Positions 1 to 6,983 of a stretch of 11,245 nt of DNA are shown piece by piece. The stretch lies in NCBI GenBank assembly GCA_003157675.1, contig PMKG01000186.1, positions 1 to 11,245 of the forward strand, read 5' to 3'. Under the pieces are notes generated by a model, which did no database searches, had not been told where the DNA came from, and worked only from the letters and a program-made list of their open reading frames with translations. Position numbers and translations under genes: made by a program. This DNA is from Acidobacteriota bacterium. Lineage in GTDB: Bacteria; Acidobacteriota; Vicinamibacteria; Vicinamibacterales; Fen-181. Every line of letters starts with the position of its first letter. Within the stretch, counting starts at the first letter, position 1.

Positions 1-137
1 GGCGGGGCGGGCACCACGTAATCCCAGCTGCCGGCGCCGCCGACCGGGTACGTATGCGTGATGCGATAAGCCGCCGGCGCCTGCGCCAGCAAGGTGGACA
101 CGACCAGGAGTGAGAATACGAGCGCAAGACGTCGCAT
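1..137 (-). CDS. N-terminus of an exported YncE-like beta-propeller protein (partial)
   Basis: Only the first 45 codons are in the window; the gene continues past the left edge. The ATG at 137 is preceded by AAGGAG with 5-6 nt spacing. The predicted product begins with two arginines followed by a hydrophobic stretch (LALVFSLLVVSTLLAQA), a clear signal peptide with a probable cleavage site near residue 20. The mature start continues YRITHTYPVGGAGSWDYV, which resembles the opening of secreted YncE/YVTN-type beta-propeller proteins common in Acidobacteriota. The family call rests on this short stretch alone. It lies 75 bp downstream of the Asp-box gene on the same strand and may be co-transcribed with it. 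Confidence 0.6.
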   Translation of the reverse strand, partial: MRRLALVFSLLVVSTLLAQAPAAYRITHTYPVGGAGSWDYVVPAP

Positions 138-212
138 GGTTTCTCCTTCGAAGCATTTTCTCCGCGCCACTCTACGCCCAGGACCCTCCTGACGGCGAGT
201 GCCTGAGAGACG

Positions 213-1268
213 TCACCGCTTCACCGGGGCCGAGGCCGCGGCCACACATGCCGGAACTGCCAGCGCCGGCGAGGCTGCCGCAATCCGGCCCAGGCTGTTC
301 TTCACGAGGATCGCGTTGAAGGCAGCCAGGTCCTTTCCGTTGAGCTCCGCCCAGCGTGCCGCCGTGGACTTCAGGTCTGCGCAGCCGGCGGACCACACCT
401 TGGTCATCGGCTCGTTGGGCGCCATGTCGCCGAAGTCGAGCGTGTCGAGCTGGCGAATCAGGGACCCGTTGAGCCCGACGAAGTTCGGAAGAGGCGGCGT
501 GGCACCTCTCGTCCCGCCGCCGCCCGCACCGCCCGGGCCTCCCCGGCCGCGCCCGCCGCCGGCCGTGCCGCCGATCGCGGCCAGCTTGGCGTCGAATGCC
601 GACGCCGCGGCGGTCACCTCAGCCTCCGGCTCCGACCGGGACAACGCCGCCACCGCCGCGCGCATGGCGGCCACTTGCTGGTAGCCGTCCCACGCGACCT
701 TGATCCCGGCGTGGAGCTTCATCTGCAGATCGTGCTGCGCGCGCAGGTCGGCCCCCGGGGCCGGCGACCGCGGATCGTTGGTCACCACGAGCGGCTGGGT
801 GTAGCTCTTGCCGTCCACCGTCAGCTTCACCGTGTAGGTCCCCGGCAGCGCGAGCGGCCCCTCGGGCGACGCGGGCGTGTCGCCGTTCACGTTCCGCCTG
901 ACGCGGATCGCGTCACCCGGCTTGAACAGGTGCGCCGGCGCCGCGGCCGTCTCCGGCACGATCTGTCTCAGCGGCGAGATGTCGTCGAGCACCCAGATCC
1001 CACGCCCGTAGGTCCCGGCCACGAGATCGTTGCCGTGGATCGTCATGTCGCGGTACGACGTGTTCGGCAGGTTCATCATCAGCGGCTGCCACGCGTCGCC
1101 GTCATCGAACGAGACGTAGACCGAGCTTTCGGTGCCGGCAAACAGCAGCCCCTTCCTCTTCGTGTCGGCGCGGATGACGCGCGCGAAGCTGCCGCTCGGC
1201 TGGTCGACGGCGAGCCCGGCGACGATCGGCGTCCACGTCTTTCCGTAATCGCGCGTGCGGTAGAGATA
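213..1268 (-). CDS. C-terminal part of sortilin/VPS10-like Asp-box protein (after frameshift)
   Basis: This frame continues the protein that starts at 2662. It encodes about 351 residues, with good family sequence from codon TAT at 1268 (YLYRTRDYGKTWTPIVAG) to the TGA at 213-215. It contains one more Asp box (RDYGKTW), the segment VYVSFDDGDAWQPL and the family hallmark GTYGRGIWVLDD, typical of the last blade of these WD40/YVTN/BNR-like exported proteins. A C-terminal beta-sandwich-like segment follows (LPGTYTVKLTVDGKSYTQPL), then a Gly-rich linker and a helical tail. The first in-frame ATG is at 1079, so an automated call would start there and lose 63 codons of homologous sequence. Without an upstream ribosome binding site it is unlikely to be translated alone. 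Joined to the upstream part, the protein would be about 816 residues. Confidence 0.75.
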   Translation of the reverse strand, partial: YLYRTRDYGKTWTPIVAGLAVDQPSGSFARVIRADTKRKGLLFAGTESSVYVSFDDGDAWQPLMMNLPNTSYRDMTIHGNDLVAGTYGRGIWVLDDISPLRQIVPETAAAPAHLFKPGDAIRVRRNVNGDTPASPEGPLALPGTYTVKLTVDGKSYTQPLVVTNDPRSPAPGADLRAQHDLQMKLHAGIKVAWDGYQQVAAMRAAVAALSRSEPEAEVTAAASAFDAKLAAIGGTAGGGRGRGGPGGAGGGGTRGATPPLPNFVGLNGSLIRQLDTLDFGDMAPNEPMTKVWSAGCADLKSTAARWAELNGKDLAAFNAILVKNSLGRIAAASPALAVPACVAAASAPVKR

Positions 1269-2662
1269 GGCTTGTAGTCGCCGATGGTGTGGCAGTCGAC
1301 CGCCACGTAGGCGGTGGCCGCGTCGTGGTGCGACGCTTCGATGGCCGAGATGTCGGCCCGCGCCGCGCCCGGCAGGTCCGGTATCGTCACATCGTCCCAG
1401 CCGACACCGTGATTGCGCGTCAGCTTAATGAGGCCGTTATTGGTGCCGACCCAGATGAGGCCGGCGGTTACCGTCGAGGCCGACATCGACTCAATCGAGC
1501 CGCCTGCCGGAGCGCCGCCGCGCCCGCCTGCGCCGGTAGCCGGCGCCGCGCCTGGAGCCGGCGGCGTCTGGCCCTTCGGCAGCGTGAGGTCGGGGCTGAT
1601 CTTCTTCCAGTGCATCCCGCCGTCGGTCGTCGCCATCACGAGCTGGAAGCCGACGATCAGCTCGCGCGGGTTCTGCGGCAGGAAGATCATCGGCTGGTTG
1701 CCGACCTTCCTGAGCGAAAGGCCCGCGTCCACGTTCGGGCTCACGTTGATCCACTGCCCGCTCGGCATCGTCACCTTGATGATGCCGCTCGCGGGGCCGC
1801 CCTCGTAGATGATGTCCGGGTTCAGCGGGTCGGGGATCGGTGATCCGAACTCGTAGCCGGGCGTCGGGTACCAGTCGAGCGGTGTGATCGCGCCGAGATT
1901 GCCGCGGACTCGCGTGGCGCTCGTGCCACTGTCCTGCTGGCTCGCGTAGACCCAGTAGGGATACGAGCTGTCGGTCGAGATGTGGTAGACCTGCGCCGTC
2001 GCCTGGTTGTACCAGGAACTCCACGTCTTCCCGCCGTCGAGCGAGATCGTCGCCCCCTGGTCCACGCCGAGGAACATCCGCTGCCCGTTGGTCGGGTCGA
2101 TCCACATCTGCTGCGGGTCGTCGCCGCCCGGCGCCCCCTTGAAGGCCGCGAACGTGTTGCCGCCGTCGAGCGACCGGTAGCTCGTCGTGTTCATGATATA
2201 GACGATGTTGGGGTTCTGCGGATCGATGTAGACGCCGCAACGATAGCCGCTGCCGGCGATGCGGCGGTCCGAGGCCGACACCTGCCGCCACGTCGTGCCG
2301 CCGTCGTCGGACCGGTAGAGGCCGAAGGTGCCGACGTAGATGACGTTGGGGTCGGAGGGCGCGACCTGGATCGCCCCTACGCACGAGACTTCCTTCACCG
2401 CGTCGAAGATCGGGTACCAGGTCGTGCCCGCACTCGTGGTCTTCCAGACGCCGCCAAGCGGGAGCCCCATGTAGAAGACGCCGGGCTGGCCGACGACGCC
2501 GGTGACGGCCGAGACGCGGACTGCGCGGAACGGGCCGATGTTGCGCCACTGGAGACCCGCAAAGAGCGATGGGCTCGGGGGTGCCGCGCCGATCGCGGCC
2601 CACCCCAGCAGCACGAATCCGACGATCCAGGTCGAGCGGACGGCAAGGCGGCGAATCCTCAT
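1079..2662 (-). CDS. N-terminal part of sortilin/VPS10-like Asp-box (BNR) repeat protein
   Basis: The ATG at 2662 gives a signal peptide (MRIRRL, then a hydrophobic core WIVGFVLLGWAAIGAA), so the product is exported. An AAGGTG lies 8 nt upstream; the longer frame up to 2860 is not protein-like. Asp-box repeats of the S-x-D-x-G-x-T-W type occur near residues 116-125 (YRSDDGGTTW), 162-171 (YRSLDGGNTF), 206-214 (ISLDGGKTW) and 345-352 (TTDGGMHW), each marking a beta-propeller blade. A Gly/Ala/Pro-rich linker spans about 363-389. Sequence is family-like to residue 465 (CHTIGDYKP); the remaining 62 codons are out of frame because of the base lost near 1269. Proteins of this kind are annotated as sortilin-like, VPS10 or glycosyl hydrolase BNR proteins. 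The substrate is unknown, and a hydrolase activity cannot be inferred from the repeats. Confidence 0.8.
   Translation of the reverse strand: MRIRRLAVRSTWIVGFVLLGWAAIGAAPPSPSLFAGLQWRNIGPFRAVRVSAVTGVVGQPGVFYMGLPLGGVWKTTSAGTTWYPIFDAVKEVSCVGAIQVAPSDPNVIYVGTFGLYRSDDGGTTWRQVSASDRRIAGSGYRCGVYIDPQNPNIVYIMNTTSYRSLDGGNTFAAFKGAPGGDDPQQMWIDPTNGQRMFLGVDQGATISLDGGKTWSSWYNQATAQVYHISTDSSYPYWVYASQQDSGTSATRVRGNLGAITPLDWYPTPGYEFGSPIPDPLNPDIIYEGGPASGIIKVTMPSGQWINVSPNVDAGLSLRKVGNQPMIFLPQNPRELIVGFQLVMATTDGGMHWKKISPDLTLPKGQTPPAPGAAPATGAGGRGGAPAGGSIESMSASTVTAGLIWVGTNNGLIKLTRNHGVGWDDVTIPDLPGAARADISAIEASHHDAATAYVAVDCHTIGDYKPISTARAITERRGRRSSPGSPSTSRAAASRASSAPTRRGRGCCLPAPKARSTSRSMTATRGSR
1266..1273 (-). other. Single-base deletion (frameshift) in the Asp-box protein gene
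   Basis: Reading leftwards, the codons GAC TAC AAG are followed by CCTATCTCTACC. Inserting one base after CC restores Pro-Tyr-Leu-Tyr-Arg-Thr-Arg-Asp-Tyr-Gly, the expected start of an Asp-box blade. As written, the upper frame drifts into an Arg/Ser-rich sequence for 62 codons before stopping at 1079. Both sides of the junction are well-formed family sequence, so the event is one lost nucleotide, either a recent mutation or a sequencing/assembly error in a short C run. Confidence 0.8.
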
Positions 2663-2771
2663 GGTGGTCGCACCTTTCGGACTGGAGGGAGATGCCCCGA
2701 GCATACCCGAAAACGCGCGCGGCGACCTGTCGGCGGACCACGGACCGGCAGCGCACGCCGCGGATTCTGAC

Positions 2772-3938
2772 CTAGATCCGTCGCTCCTGCAGTTCACGCA
2801 GGAACTCGGCCACGGGCAGGGCGTCGATGCCGTCCTCGGTGCGGAAAGGACGGCCGCCAAGGAAGACCATGATTCGGCGCTTGACGCCCTCGAGATCGGC
2901 GATGGCCCGCAAGCCGGCGAAATCGCGAGTGGCGGGCGTCTCCTTGGCCTTCACTTCGACGGCGACGAACGTCCGGCCGCGCTGGATCAGGAAGTCGACC
3001 TCCGTGCCTCCCTCTGCCGGCGCCCAGTAATACAGCGCGTCGTGGCGCAGCCCGAGTTCGCTGCCGGCCTCGCCGTAAGCCCTCAGCAGCGTCCCCACCC
3101 AGCCTTCGAGGAGGGCGCCGCGTTCCGCGGCGGACGGGGGGTGCAACTCGCTTCTGGCTGCCCGCACCACTCCCGGATCGACCCAGTAGAGCTTGGGGTG
3201 CTTTCGCTCCTTGACCCGCAGGCGACCGTCGAAGGCCGGCAGCAGCCAGGCGAGATGCGTGTCGGCCAGGATCTCCAGGTACCCGCTCACCGTCGTCCGC
3301 GCGATGCCGCCGTCACGCGCCAGGCCCGCGACGTTGAGCACCTGCCCGTGGAAGAGCGCCGCCACGGGGAGGAAGCGCGCGAAACCGGGGAGGTTTCGTA
3401 CGAGGGCCTCGGCCTGGATCTCCTCTTTCAGGTACATCTGCACGTACGCTTCGAGACTCTCCTGCCTGGCAGTGGAATCCCAGATCACCGGCACGCTGCC
3501 GAACCTCAGCACGCTCGCGAGATCGAAGTCGGCTCCGAGTTCCGCCGGCAGCAGCGGCAGCATCACCCGTCGCAACGCACGGCCTGCCAGCAGGTTGGTC
3601 CCGGCCTGCTTGAGCTTCCTGGCGCTGGAGCCGAGGAGCACGAAGCGGAGCTTTCGCTCTTCGATGAAGCGGTGGACTTCGTTCAGCAGGACGGGCAGGC
3701 GCTGCACCTCGTCGACCACGATCCACTGGCCAGGAGTCATTCGGAGCAGCTCCCGGCCGAACAGCCGCGGGTCGCGCAGGTAGCTCTGGAAGCGCCCCTC
3801 GTCGAGCAGGTCGAAGCGGGGCGCGTCGGGAAACGCCTGCCGGGCCCAGGTGCTCTTGCCGACACCCCGCATGCCGAACAGGAAGAAGGTCTGCCTCGGC
3901 GGGGTCAGCAGGCGGGGGTATGTCGGATGTGTCGTCAT
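2772..3938 (-). CDS. COG1373-type ATPase (AAA_14 + DUF4143), first copy
   Basis: A 388-residue predicted ATP-binding protein. Walker A is GMRGVGKST (22-30). Walker B is IVVDEVQ (73-79), with the DEVQ signature of this family. A sensor-like LLGSSARKLK lies near 101-110. The middle and C-terminal part is DUF4143-like and contains EVDFLI with VEVKAK (313-332), resembling the D/E...ExK core of PD-(D/E)xK nucleases. Length matches the usual 370-420 residues. The ATG at 3938 (MTTHPTYPR) is preferred over 4037: it follows a good core promoter by 7 nt, and the 33 upstream codons are not protein-like. No ribosome binding site is visible, in keeping with a leaderless mRNA. The cellular role of the family is not established; copies are often numerous and scattered. 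It differs clearly from the second copy, so this is not a recent duplication. Confidence 0.9.
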   Translation of the reverse strand: MTTHPTYPRLLTPPRQTFFLFGMRGVGKSTWARQAFPDAPRFDLLDEGRFQSYLRDPRLFGRELLRMTPGQWIVVDEVQRLPVLLNEVHRFIEERKLRFVLLGSSARKLKQAGTNLLAGRALRRVMLPLLPAELGADFDLASVLRFGSVPVIWDSTARQESLEAYVQMYLKEEIQAEALVRNLPGFARFLPVAALFHGQVLNVAGLARDGGIARTTVSGYLEILADTHLAWLLPAFDGRLRVKERKHPKLYWVDPGVVRAARSELHPPSAAERGALLEGWVGTLLRAYGEAGSELGLRHDALYYWAPAEGGTEVDFLIQRGRTFVAVEVKAKETPATRDFAGLRAIADLEGVKRRIMVFLGGRPFRTEDGIDALPVAEFLRELQERRI

Positions 3939-3965
3939 AGCGTCAAATATACCGGAAATATGACG
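3933..3965. repeat. Inverted repeat straddling the start and -10 of the first ATPase gene
   Basis: CGTCATA at 3933-3939 and its exact reverse complement TATGACG at 3959-3965 are separated by 19 bp. The left arm contains the ATG of the ATPase gene and the right arm lies in the promoter spacer. Arms of 7 bp can occur by chance, so an operator role is only a suggestion. Confidence 0.4.
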
Positions 3966-3974
3966 GCACGACAA
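3946..3974 (-). promoter_or_regulatory. Core promoter of the first ATPase gene (leaderless type)
   Basis: On the minus strand there is TTGTCG (3974-3969, 4 of 6 to the -35 consensus), a 17-bp spacer and TATATT (3951-3946, 5 of 6 to the -10 consensus). The ATG begins 7 nt beyond the -10 box, so the predicted transcript starts at or next to the A of the ATG. The segment is AT-rich in otherwise very GC-rich surroundings. Confidence 0.55.
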
Positions 3975-3997
3975 CACTCTAGGGTCGCGCGCAGCAT

Positions 3998-4017
3998 CGG
4001 CCCCTCCCGGGGGGCCG
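3998..4017. repeat. GC-rich hairpin between divergent genes
   Basis: CGGCCCC (3998-4004) and GGGGCCG (4011-4017) form perfect 7-bp arms around a 6-nt loop, between the divergent ATPase and 117-codon genes. No T-tract follows on either side, so it is not an intrinsic terminator. In DNA this GC-rich it may be fortuitous. Confidence 0.35.
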
Positions 4018-4052
4018 CGGCCCGTGTGACAATGCACAGGTACCGACCGCGC

Positions 4053-4059
4053 AAGGAGG
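4053..4059 (+). promoter_or_regulatory. Ribosome binding site that fixes the start at 4066
   Basis: AAGGAGG directly abuts an ATG at 4060 but lies 6 nt before the ATG at 4066. Only the second gives normal spacing, so the protein should begin MTGKSVWYF rather than MPMTGKSV. Confidence 0.75.
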
Positions 4060-4065
4060 ATGCCG

Positions 4066-4419
4066 ATGACCGGAAAGAGCGTCTGGTATTTCTACAAGGT
4101 GAAATGGGGCGCGCAGGACGAGTTCCTCGCCCTGTTCCGCAAGAACCACTACCCCGTCCTCAAGGCGCAGCTCGGCGGGCGCATCACCGCGATCCGGCCG
4201 CTCGTGCCCGTCTACCACGGCGACGGGCGGGCCGATTGGACGTTCGTGATGGAGCTGACCTTCCGCGACGCCGCGGCCCTTGTGGGACCGTCTGGCGAGG
4301 ACGAAATCGCGCGCCGGCTGTTCCCGGATCAGGAGACGTTCAAGCGCGAGGAGCGCCGCCGCTTCGAGCTCGTGGACGCCCACTGGGACGTGCCGGTGGC
4401 CGACGTGGAGATGGGCTGA
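4066..4419 (+). CDS. Small conserved-looking protein, possible dimeric alpha/beta-barrel fold
   Basis: A 117-residue soluble protein with no signal peptide or membrane segment, and the only intact plus-strand gene in the window. The strong AAGGAGG site sets the start at 4066. The sequence opens with a beta-strand-like VWYFYKVKW, followed by a helix (AQDEFLALFRKNHYPVLKA), a second strand region (WTFVMELTF), an acidic/basic helix and an aromatic C-terminal strand. This order resembles small ferredoxin-like dimeric barrels (EthD/Dabb-like), but no catalytic signature is recognisable and the family is not identified. It is divergent from the first ATPase (127 bp between starts) and convergent with the second (45 bp between stops). 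Nothing ties it functionally to either. Confidence 0.8.
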   Translation: MTGKSVWYFYKVKWGAQDEFLALFRKNHYPVLKAQLGGRITAIRPLVPVYHGDGRADWTFVMELTFRDAAALVGPSGEDEIARRLFPDQETFKREERRRFELVDAHWDVPVADVEMG

Positions 4420-4464
4420 GCGCCGAACAGCGGGATCGCGTCGGAGCCGGCCTCGCAGTCCGTG

Positions 4465-5691
4465 TCAGAGCGATCCAAACGGCAAGGCCGTCACGCCTTC
4501 GCCGAGCGGCAGGACGATGTCCCCCGTGTGGATCACGTAGCCTGGGCCAACCACATGCCCAAGGTCGCGGCGTAGCGCGTGAATCCCGGCCGCCATGGCC
4601 GGTCGCGGCGTGGACGACGCCTTGACCTCGATGGGAATCAGCCTCCCGCCGGTCTCGACGAGAAAGTCGACCTCGGACCCGATCGACGTCCTCCAGAAGA
4701 AGACGCGCGGTTCGCGACCCGCTCCAAGCTCGCCCTTCACGAGTTCGGCGAGGACGGCGGTCTCGATGATCGCGCCGGAGACCGGGCCGGCGGCGGCGTG
4801 GGCCGCGTCACGGAGGGCCATCAGGTAGCACAGGACCCCGGTGTCGGTGAAGTAGACCTTCGGCGTCTTCACGAGACGCTTGCCCACGTTGGCAGAGTAC
4901 GGTCGCACGACGACCACCTGGTAAGTCGCTTCGAGGACGCTCAGCCAGGCCTTGACCGTGTTGAGCGCGACACCCAGGTCCCGCGAGATGTCGGCGAGGT
5001 TCAACAGTTGACCGCTGCGGGCCGCCAACGCCCGAAGGAACATCTGGAATTGGGACAGGTCGCCCACCTGTCGAAGGGAGCGCACGTCGCGCTCCAGGTA
5101 GGTCTGCACGTAGCTGGCCAGCCACTGGTGGGCATCCCGGCCGTGCTCGGCGGCCACTTCCGGATAGAACCCGCGGACGAGAGTCTGCCAGAGCGCGAGG
5201 CCCTGCAGCATCGCTGGCCTGGCCCGCCCCGGGCGGGTCGCCAACACGGGGCTCGGGCCTCGCCTCCCCGCGATTTCACGTGACGAAAGCGGCGGCAGGC
5301 GAAAGATCCCCGCACGGCCGGCCAGCGACTCCGACACCTGATGGGCCATCGACAGGTTCTGCGAACCCGTGAGGACGTAGGCCCCACGCCGCTCGCGGCG
5401 TCGATCGATCCGCTCCTTGATGAACGAGAGCAGCTCCGGGGCCTGCTGCACCTCATCCAGGATGACGGGCGGAGGATTGAGGTCGAGGAACCCGCGGGGA
5501 TCGGCCGCGGCGGCGGCGCGGACGTCTGGCGGGTCGAGCGAGACGTAGGCGTGGGACCGGGCGAACAGGTGCCTCAGCAGCGTCGTCTTGCCTGACTGTC
5601 TGGGCCCGGTCAGGACGACGGCCGGGAACTCGCGGATCGCTCGGCGGAGGACTGGTTCGAGGGCCCTGGTGACGTAGGGGGCGCGCGGCAT
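4465..5691 (-). CDS. COG1373-type ATPase (AAA_14 + DUF4143), second copy
   Basis: A 408-residue predicted ATPase. Walker A is GPRQSGKTT (29-37), Walker B is PVILDEVQ (75-82) and a sensor-type LTGSQN lies at 107-112. The C-terminal DUF4143 region carries EVDFLV with IEVKA (340-358), again resembling a PD-(D/E)xK core. A winged-helix-like segment near the middle (LADISRDLGVALNTVKAWLSVL) could bind DNA. The ATG at 5691 (MPRAPYVTRALEPVLRR) matches the usual opening of the family. An alternative ATG at 5718 lies inside the inverted repeat and upstream of the -10 box, so it is unlikely to be in the mRNA. No ribosome binding site is visible. Its Walker A and sensor sequences differ from the first copy, placing it in another branch of the family. 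Function is unknown. Confidence 0.9.
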   Translation of the reverse strand: MPRAPYVTRALEPVLRRAIREFPAVVLTGPRQSGKTTLLRHLFARSHAYVSLDPPDVRAAAAADPRGFLDLNPPPVILDEVQQAPELLSFIKERIDRRRERRGAYVLTGSQNLSMAHQVSESLAGRAGIFRLPPLSSREIAGRRGPSPVLATRPGRARPAMLQGLALWQTLVRGFYPEVAAEHGRDAHQWLASYVQTYLERDVRSLRQVGDLSQFQMFLRALAARSGQLLNLADISRDLGVALNTVKAWLSVLEATYQVVVVRPYSANVGKRLVKTPKVYFTDTGVLCYLMALRDAAHAAAGPVSGAIIETAVLAELVKGELGAGREPRVFFWRTSIGSEVDFLVETGGRLIPIEVKASSTPRPAMAAGIHALRRDLGHVVGPGYVIHTGDIVLPLGEGVTALPFGSL

Positions 5692-5696
5692 GGGTA

Positions 5697-5723
5697 CAAT
5701 TATGCACTTCACATGCATAATTG
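5697..5723. repeat. Perfect 10-bp inverted repeat at the second ATPase promoter
   Basis: CAATTATGCA (5697-5706) and TGCATAATTG (5714-5723) are exact reverse complements around a 7-bp centre. The repeat covers the -10 box and most of the promoter spacer of the ATPase gene and overlaps the -35 edge. Its AT-richness, exactness and position fit an operator bound by a dimeric repressor, possibly an autoregulatory protein. No repressor gene is adjacent. Confidence 0.75.
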
Positions 5724-5726
5724 CAA
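5699..5726 (-). promoter_or_regulatory. Core promoter of the second ATPase gene (leaderless type)
   Basis: On the minus strand TTGCAA (5726-5721) lies 16 bp from CATAAT (5704-5699), a 5 of 6 match to the -10 consensus. The ATG at 5691 begins 7 nt beyond the -10 box, exactly as in the first ATPase gene, which predicts transcription starting at the ATG. The promoter is embedded in the 10-bp inverted repeat. Confidence 0.6.
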
Positions 5727-5800
5727 CTTCCCGCCTCGACGCCCGCCTGTCGCCGCCCAGCCGCTCCGGACCGTCCGTCGCGGCGAGGCGCCACCGGCCG

Positions 5801-6547
5801 TTACCGAGCCGTTGGCTCCTTCGCCATCGCCCGCAGCTTCGCCATGAAACCAGCGGGCGTCATCCCCTTCACCTCTGCCGCTGAGTCGGGACTCGTGATC
5901 TCGTCGCCGTCGATCAGGAACACGAAGAAAGGGCCGGCCTCGCGGGAGAATCGCCCCTGTTTGCCCGCCAGGAACACGATCATCTCCTGGCCGATCCAGT
6001 ACGGCACGCGCTCGCCGGACCAGATCTCCTGCTGGAAGGTCAGCGTCTCCCCCGCCAACCCGTTTGCGGCCTCCTTGAAGACCTCGATGACGGCTGCCGT
6101 GTGCAGGACGTCGTTGGTCGGGCATTCGGCGCGAACGGGCTCGGTGGCCTCGATGCGCACGCGTGCAACCACGTCCGCCGCTTTCCACGCGTTCGCCAGG
6201 CTTCCGGGCGTGATCCAGAGAATCTCCCCGAGCGGGCCGGTACACAGCGTGAAATCCAGGTGGTCCACGGTCCGACCACTGCCAACCACCACGTTCTCCC
6301 GCTTGCCCGAAACGAATCCGGCCAAGGCGGCCGTGACGGCGTAGGTGCCGGCCGGCAGGTTGCTCAACTCAAAACAGCCAGACACTCCCGTCACGACCTT
6401 CTGCTGCGCGGACGGACCGGAGGCAACGACTTCCACGCCAGGCAGCGTGCCGCCATTCTTGTCGGTGATGCATCCGGCGATCGACCCCTGCGCCGTGGCA
6501 GCCGACGCATCGAGCGCAAGCGCGAGCAGCAGGACAGTGATCTTCAT
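5801..6547 (-). CDS. Exported protein with carboxypeptidase-regulatory-like domain
   Basis: A 248-residue predicted exported protein. Residues 1-20 form a signal peptide (MKITVLLLALALDASAATAQ). Residues 21-82 match the carboxypeptidase-regulatory-like beta-sandwich (GCITDKNGGTLPGVEV, TGVSGCFELSNLPAGTYAV, LAGF), a module frequent in secreted and outer-membrane proteins. The remaining 150 residues form a domain I do not recognise. It includes WITPGSLANAWKAADVVARVRI and EMIVFLAGKQG, which suggest a second mixed alpha/beta domain. Four cysteines (26, 58, 102, 142) could form disulfides outside the cytoplasm. There is no TonB plug or barrel. Its GAGGAGG site overlaps the TGA of the upstream VOC gene, so translation of the two is probably coupled. 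Confidence 0.8.
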   Translation of the reverse strand: MKITVLLLALALDASAATAQGSIAGCITDKNGGTLPGVEVVASGPSAQQKVVTGVSGCFELSNLPAGTYAVTAALAGFVSGKRENVVVGSGRTVDHLDFTLCTGPLGEILWITPGSLANAWKAADVVARVRIEATEPVRAECPTNDVLHTAAVIEVFKEAANGLAGETLTFQQEIWSGERVPYWIGQEMIVFLAGKQGRFSREAGPFFVFLIDGDEITSPDSAAEVKGMTPAGFMAKLRAMAKEPTAR

Positions 6548-6552
6548 GATCG

Positions 6553-6559
6553 CCTCCTC
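6553..6559 (-). promoter_or_regulatory. Ribosome binding site overlapping the upstream stop codon
   Basis: GAGGAGG lies 5 nt before the ATG at 6547 and shares bases with the TGA (6560-6558) of the VOC gene. This arrangement fits translational coupling of the two genes. Confidence 0.75.
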
Positions 6560-6932
6560 AGCGCTTCTCTTCCATGAGCCCGACCAGGTTTCCGTCGGGA
6601 TCGCGGACGAAGGCGATCCACAACTCGTGGTCCGGCATCCTCGCGGCGAGCTCAGGTTCGCGCTCCGCCGTCGCGCCCCGGCTCACGATGGCTTCGTAGA
6701 CCGCGTCGATGTCCACCACCTTGAAGTAGAGGATGGCGTTGCTGCCAACCGTGCCGGCGCCTTGCGGCGTGGAGAGCATGATGCGAACCGAGCCCGCCGA
6801 CAGGAACGCCAGCGTGGGCGCAGGACTGAACAGGAACGTCAGCCCCAGGGCGTCGCGGTAGAACGGCAGCGCCTTCCCGACGTCGCCGACCGTCATCGCG
6901 ATCTGACCGATCTCGGAGAGCTTCGTCTCCAT
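6558..6932 (-). CDS. VOC-fold (glyoxalase/bleomycin resistance-like) protein
   Basis: A 124-residue protein with the two-module VOC pattern. The first strand and helix are IGQIAMTVGDVGKALPFYRDALGL (8-31). The second module begins ILYFKVVDIDAVYEAI, and the C-terminal strand is FVRDPDGNLVGLMEE. Metal ligands are only partly conserved. Gln10 stands where many family members have His, and the C-terminal Glu is present. The middle Glu and His positions are occupied by other residues, so metal-dependent glyoxalase activity is doubtful and the substrate is unknown. The ATG at 6932 is preferred over the GTG at 6938 because AGAGG sits about 5 nt before it. It lies 51 bp downstream of the ORF6N gene and 10 bp upstream of the exported-protein gene. 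Confidence 0.85.
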   Translation of the reverse strand: METKLSEIGQIAMTVGDVGKALPFYRDALGLTFLFSPAPTLAFLSAGSVRIMLSTPQGAGTVGSNAILYFKVVDIDAVYEAIVSRGATAEREPELAARMPDHELWIAFVRDPDGNLVGLMEEKR

Positions 6933-6983
6933 CGTCACCTCTCTACAGCCGGGGGCGCGGCGCTCGGTCGCGGCCGTGGCGTG

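Noticed and set aside
2502..4625. A 707-codon open frame on the plus strand
   Set aside because: It runs antisense through the Asp-box and ATPase genes, is rich in Arg/Gly/His low-information sequence, and has no family-like block. It is a high-GC shadow frame.
5692..5718. Alternative ATG at 5718 for the second ATPase
   Set aside because: It lies within the inverted repeat and upstream of the predicted -10 box, and adds nine residues not usual in the family.
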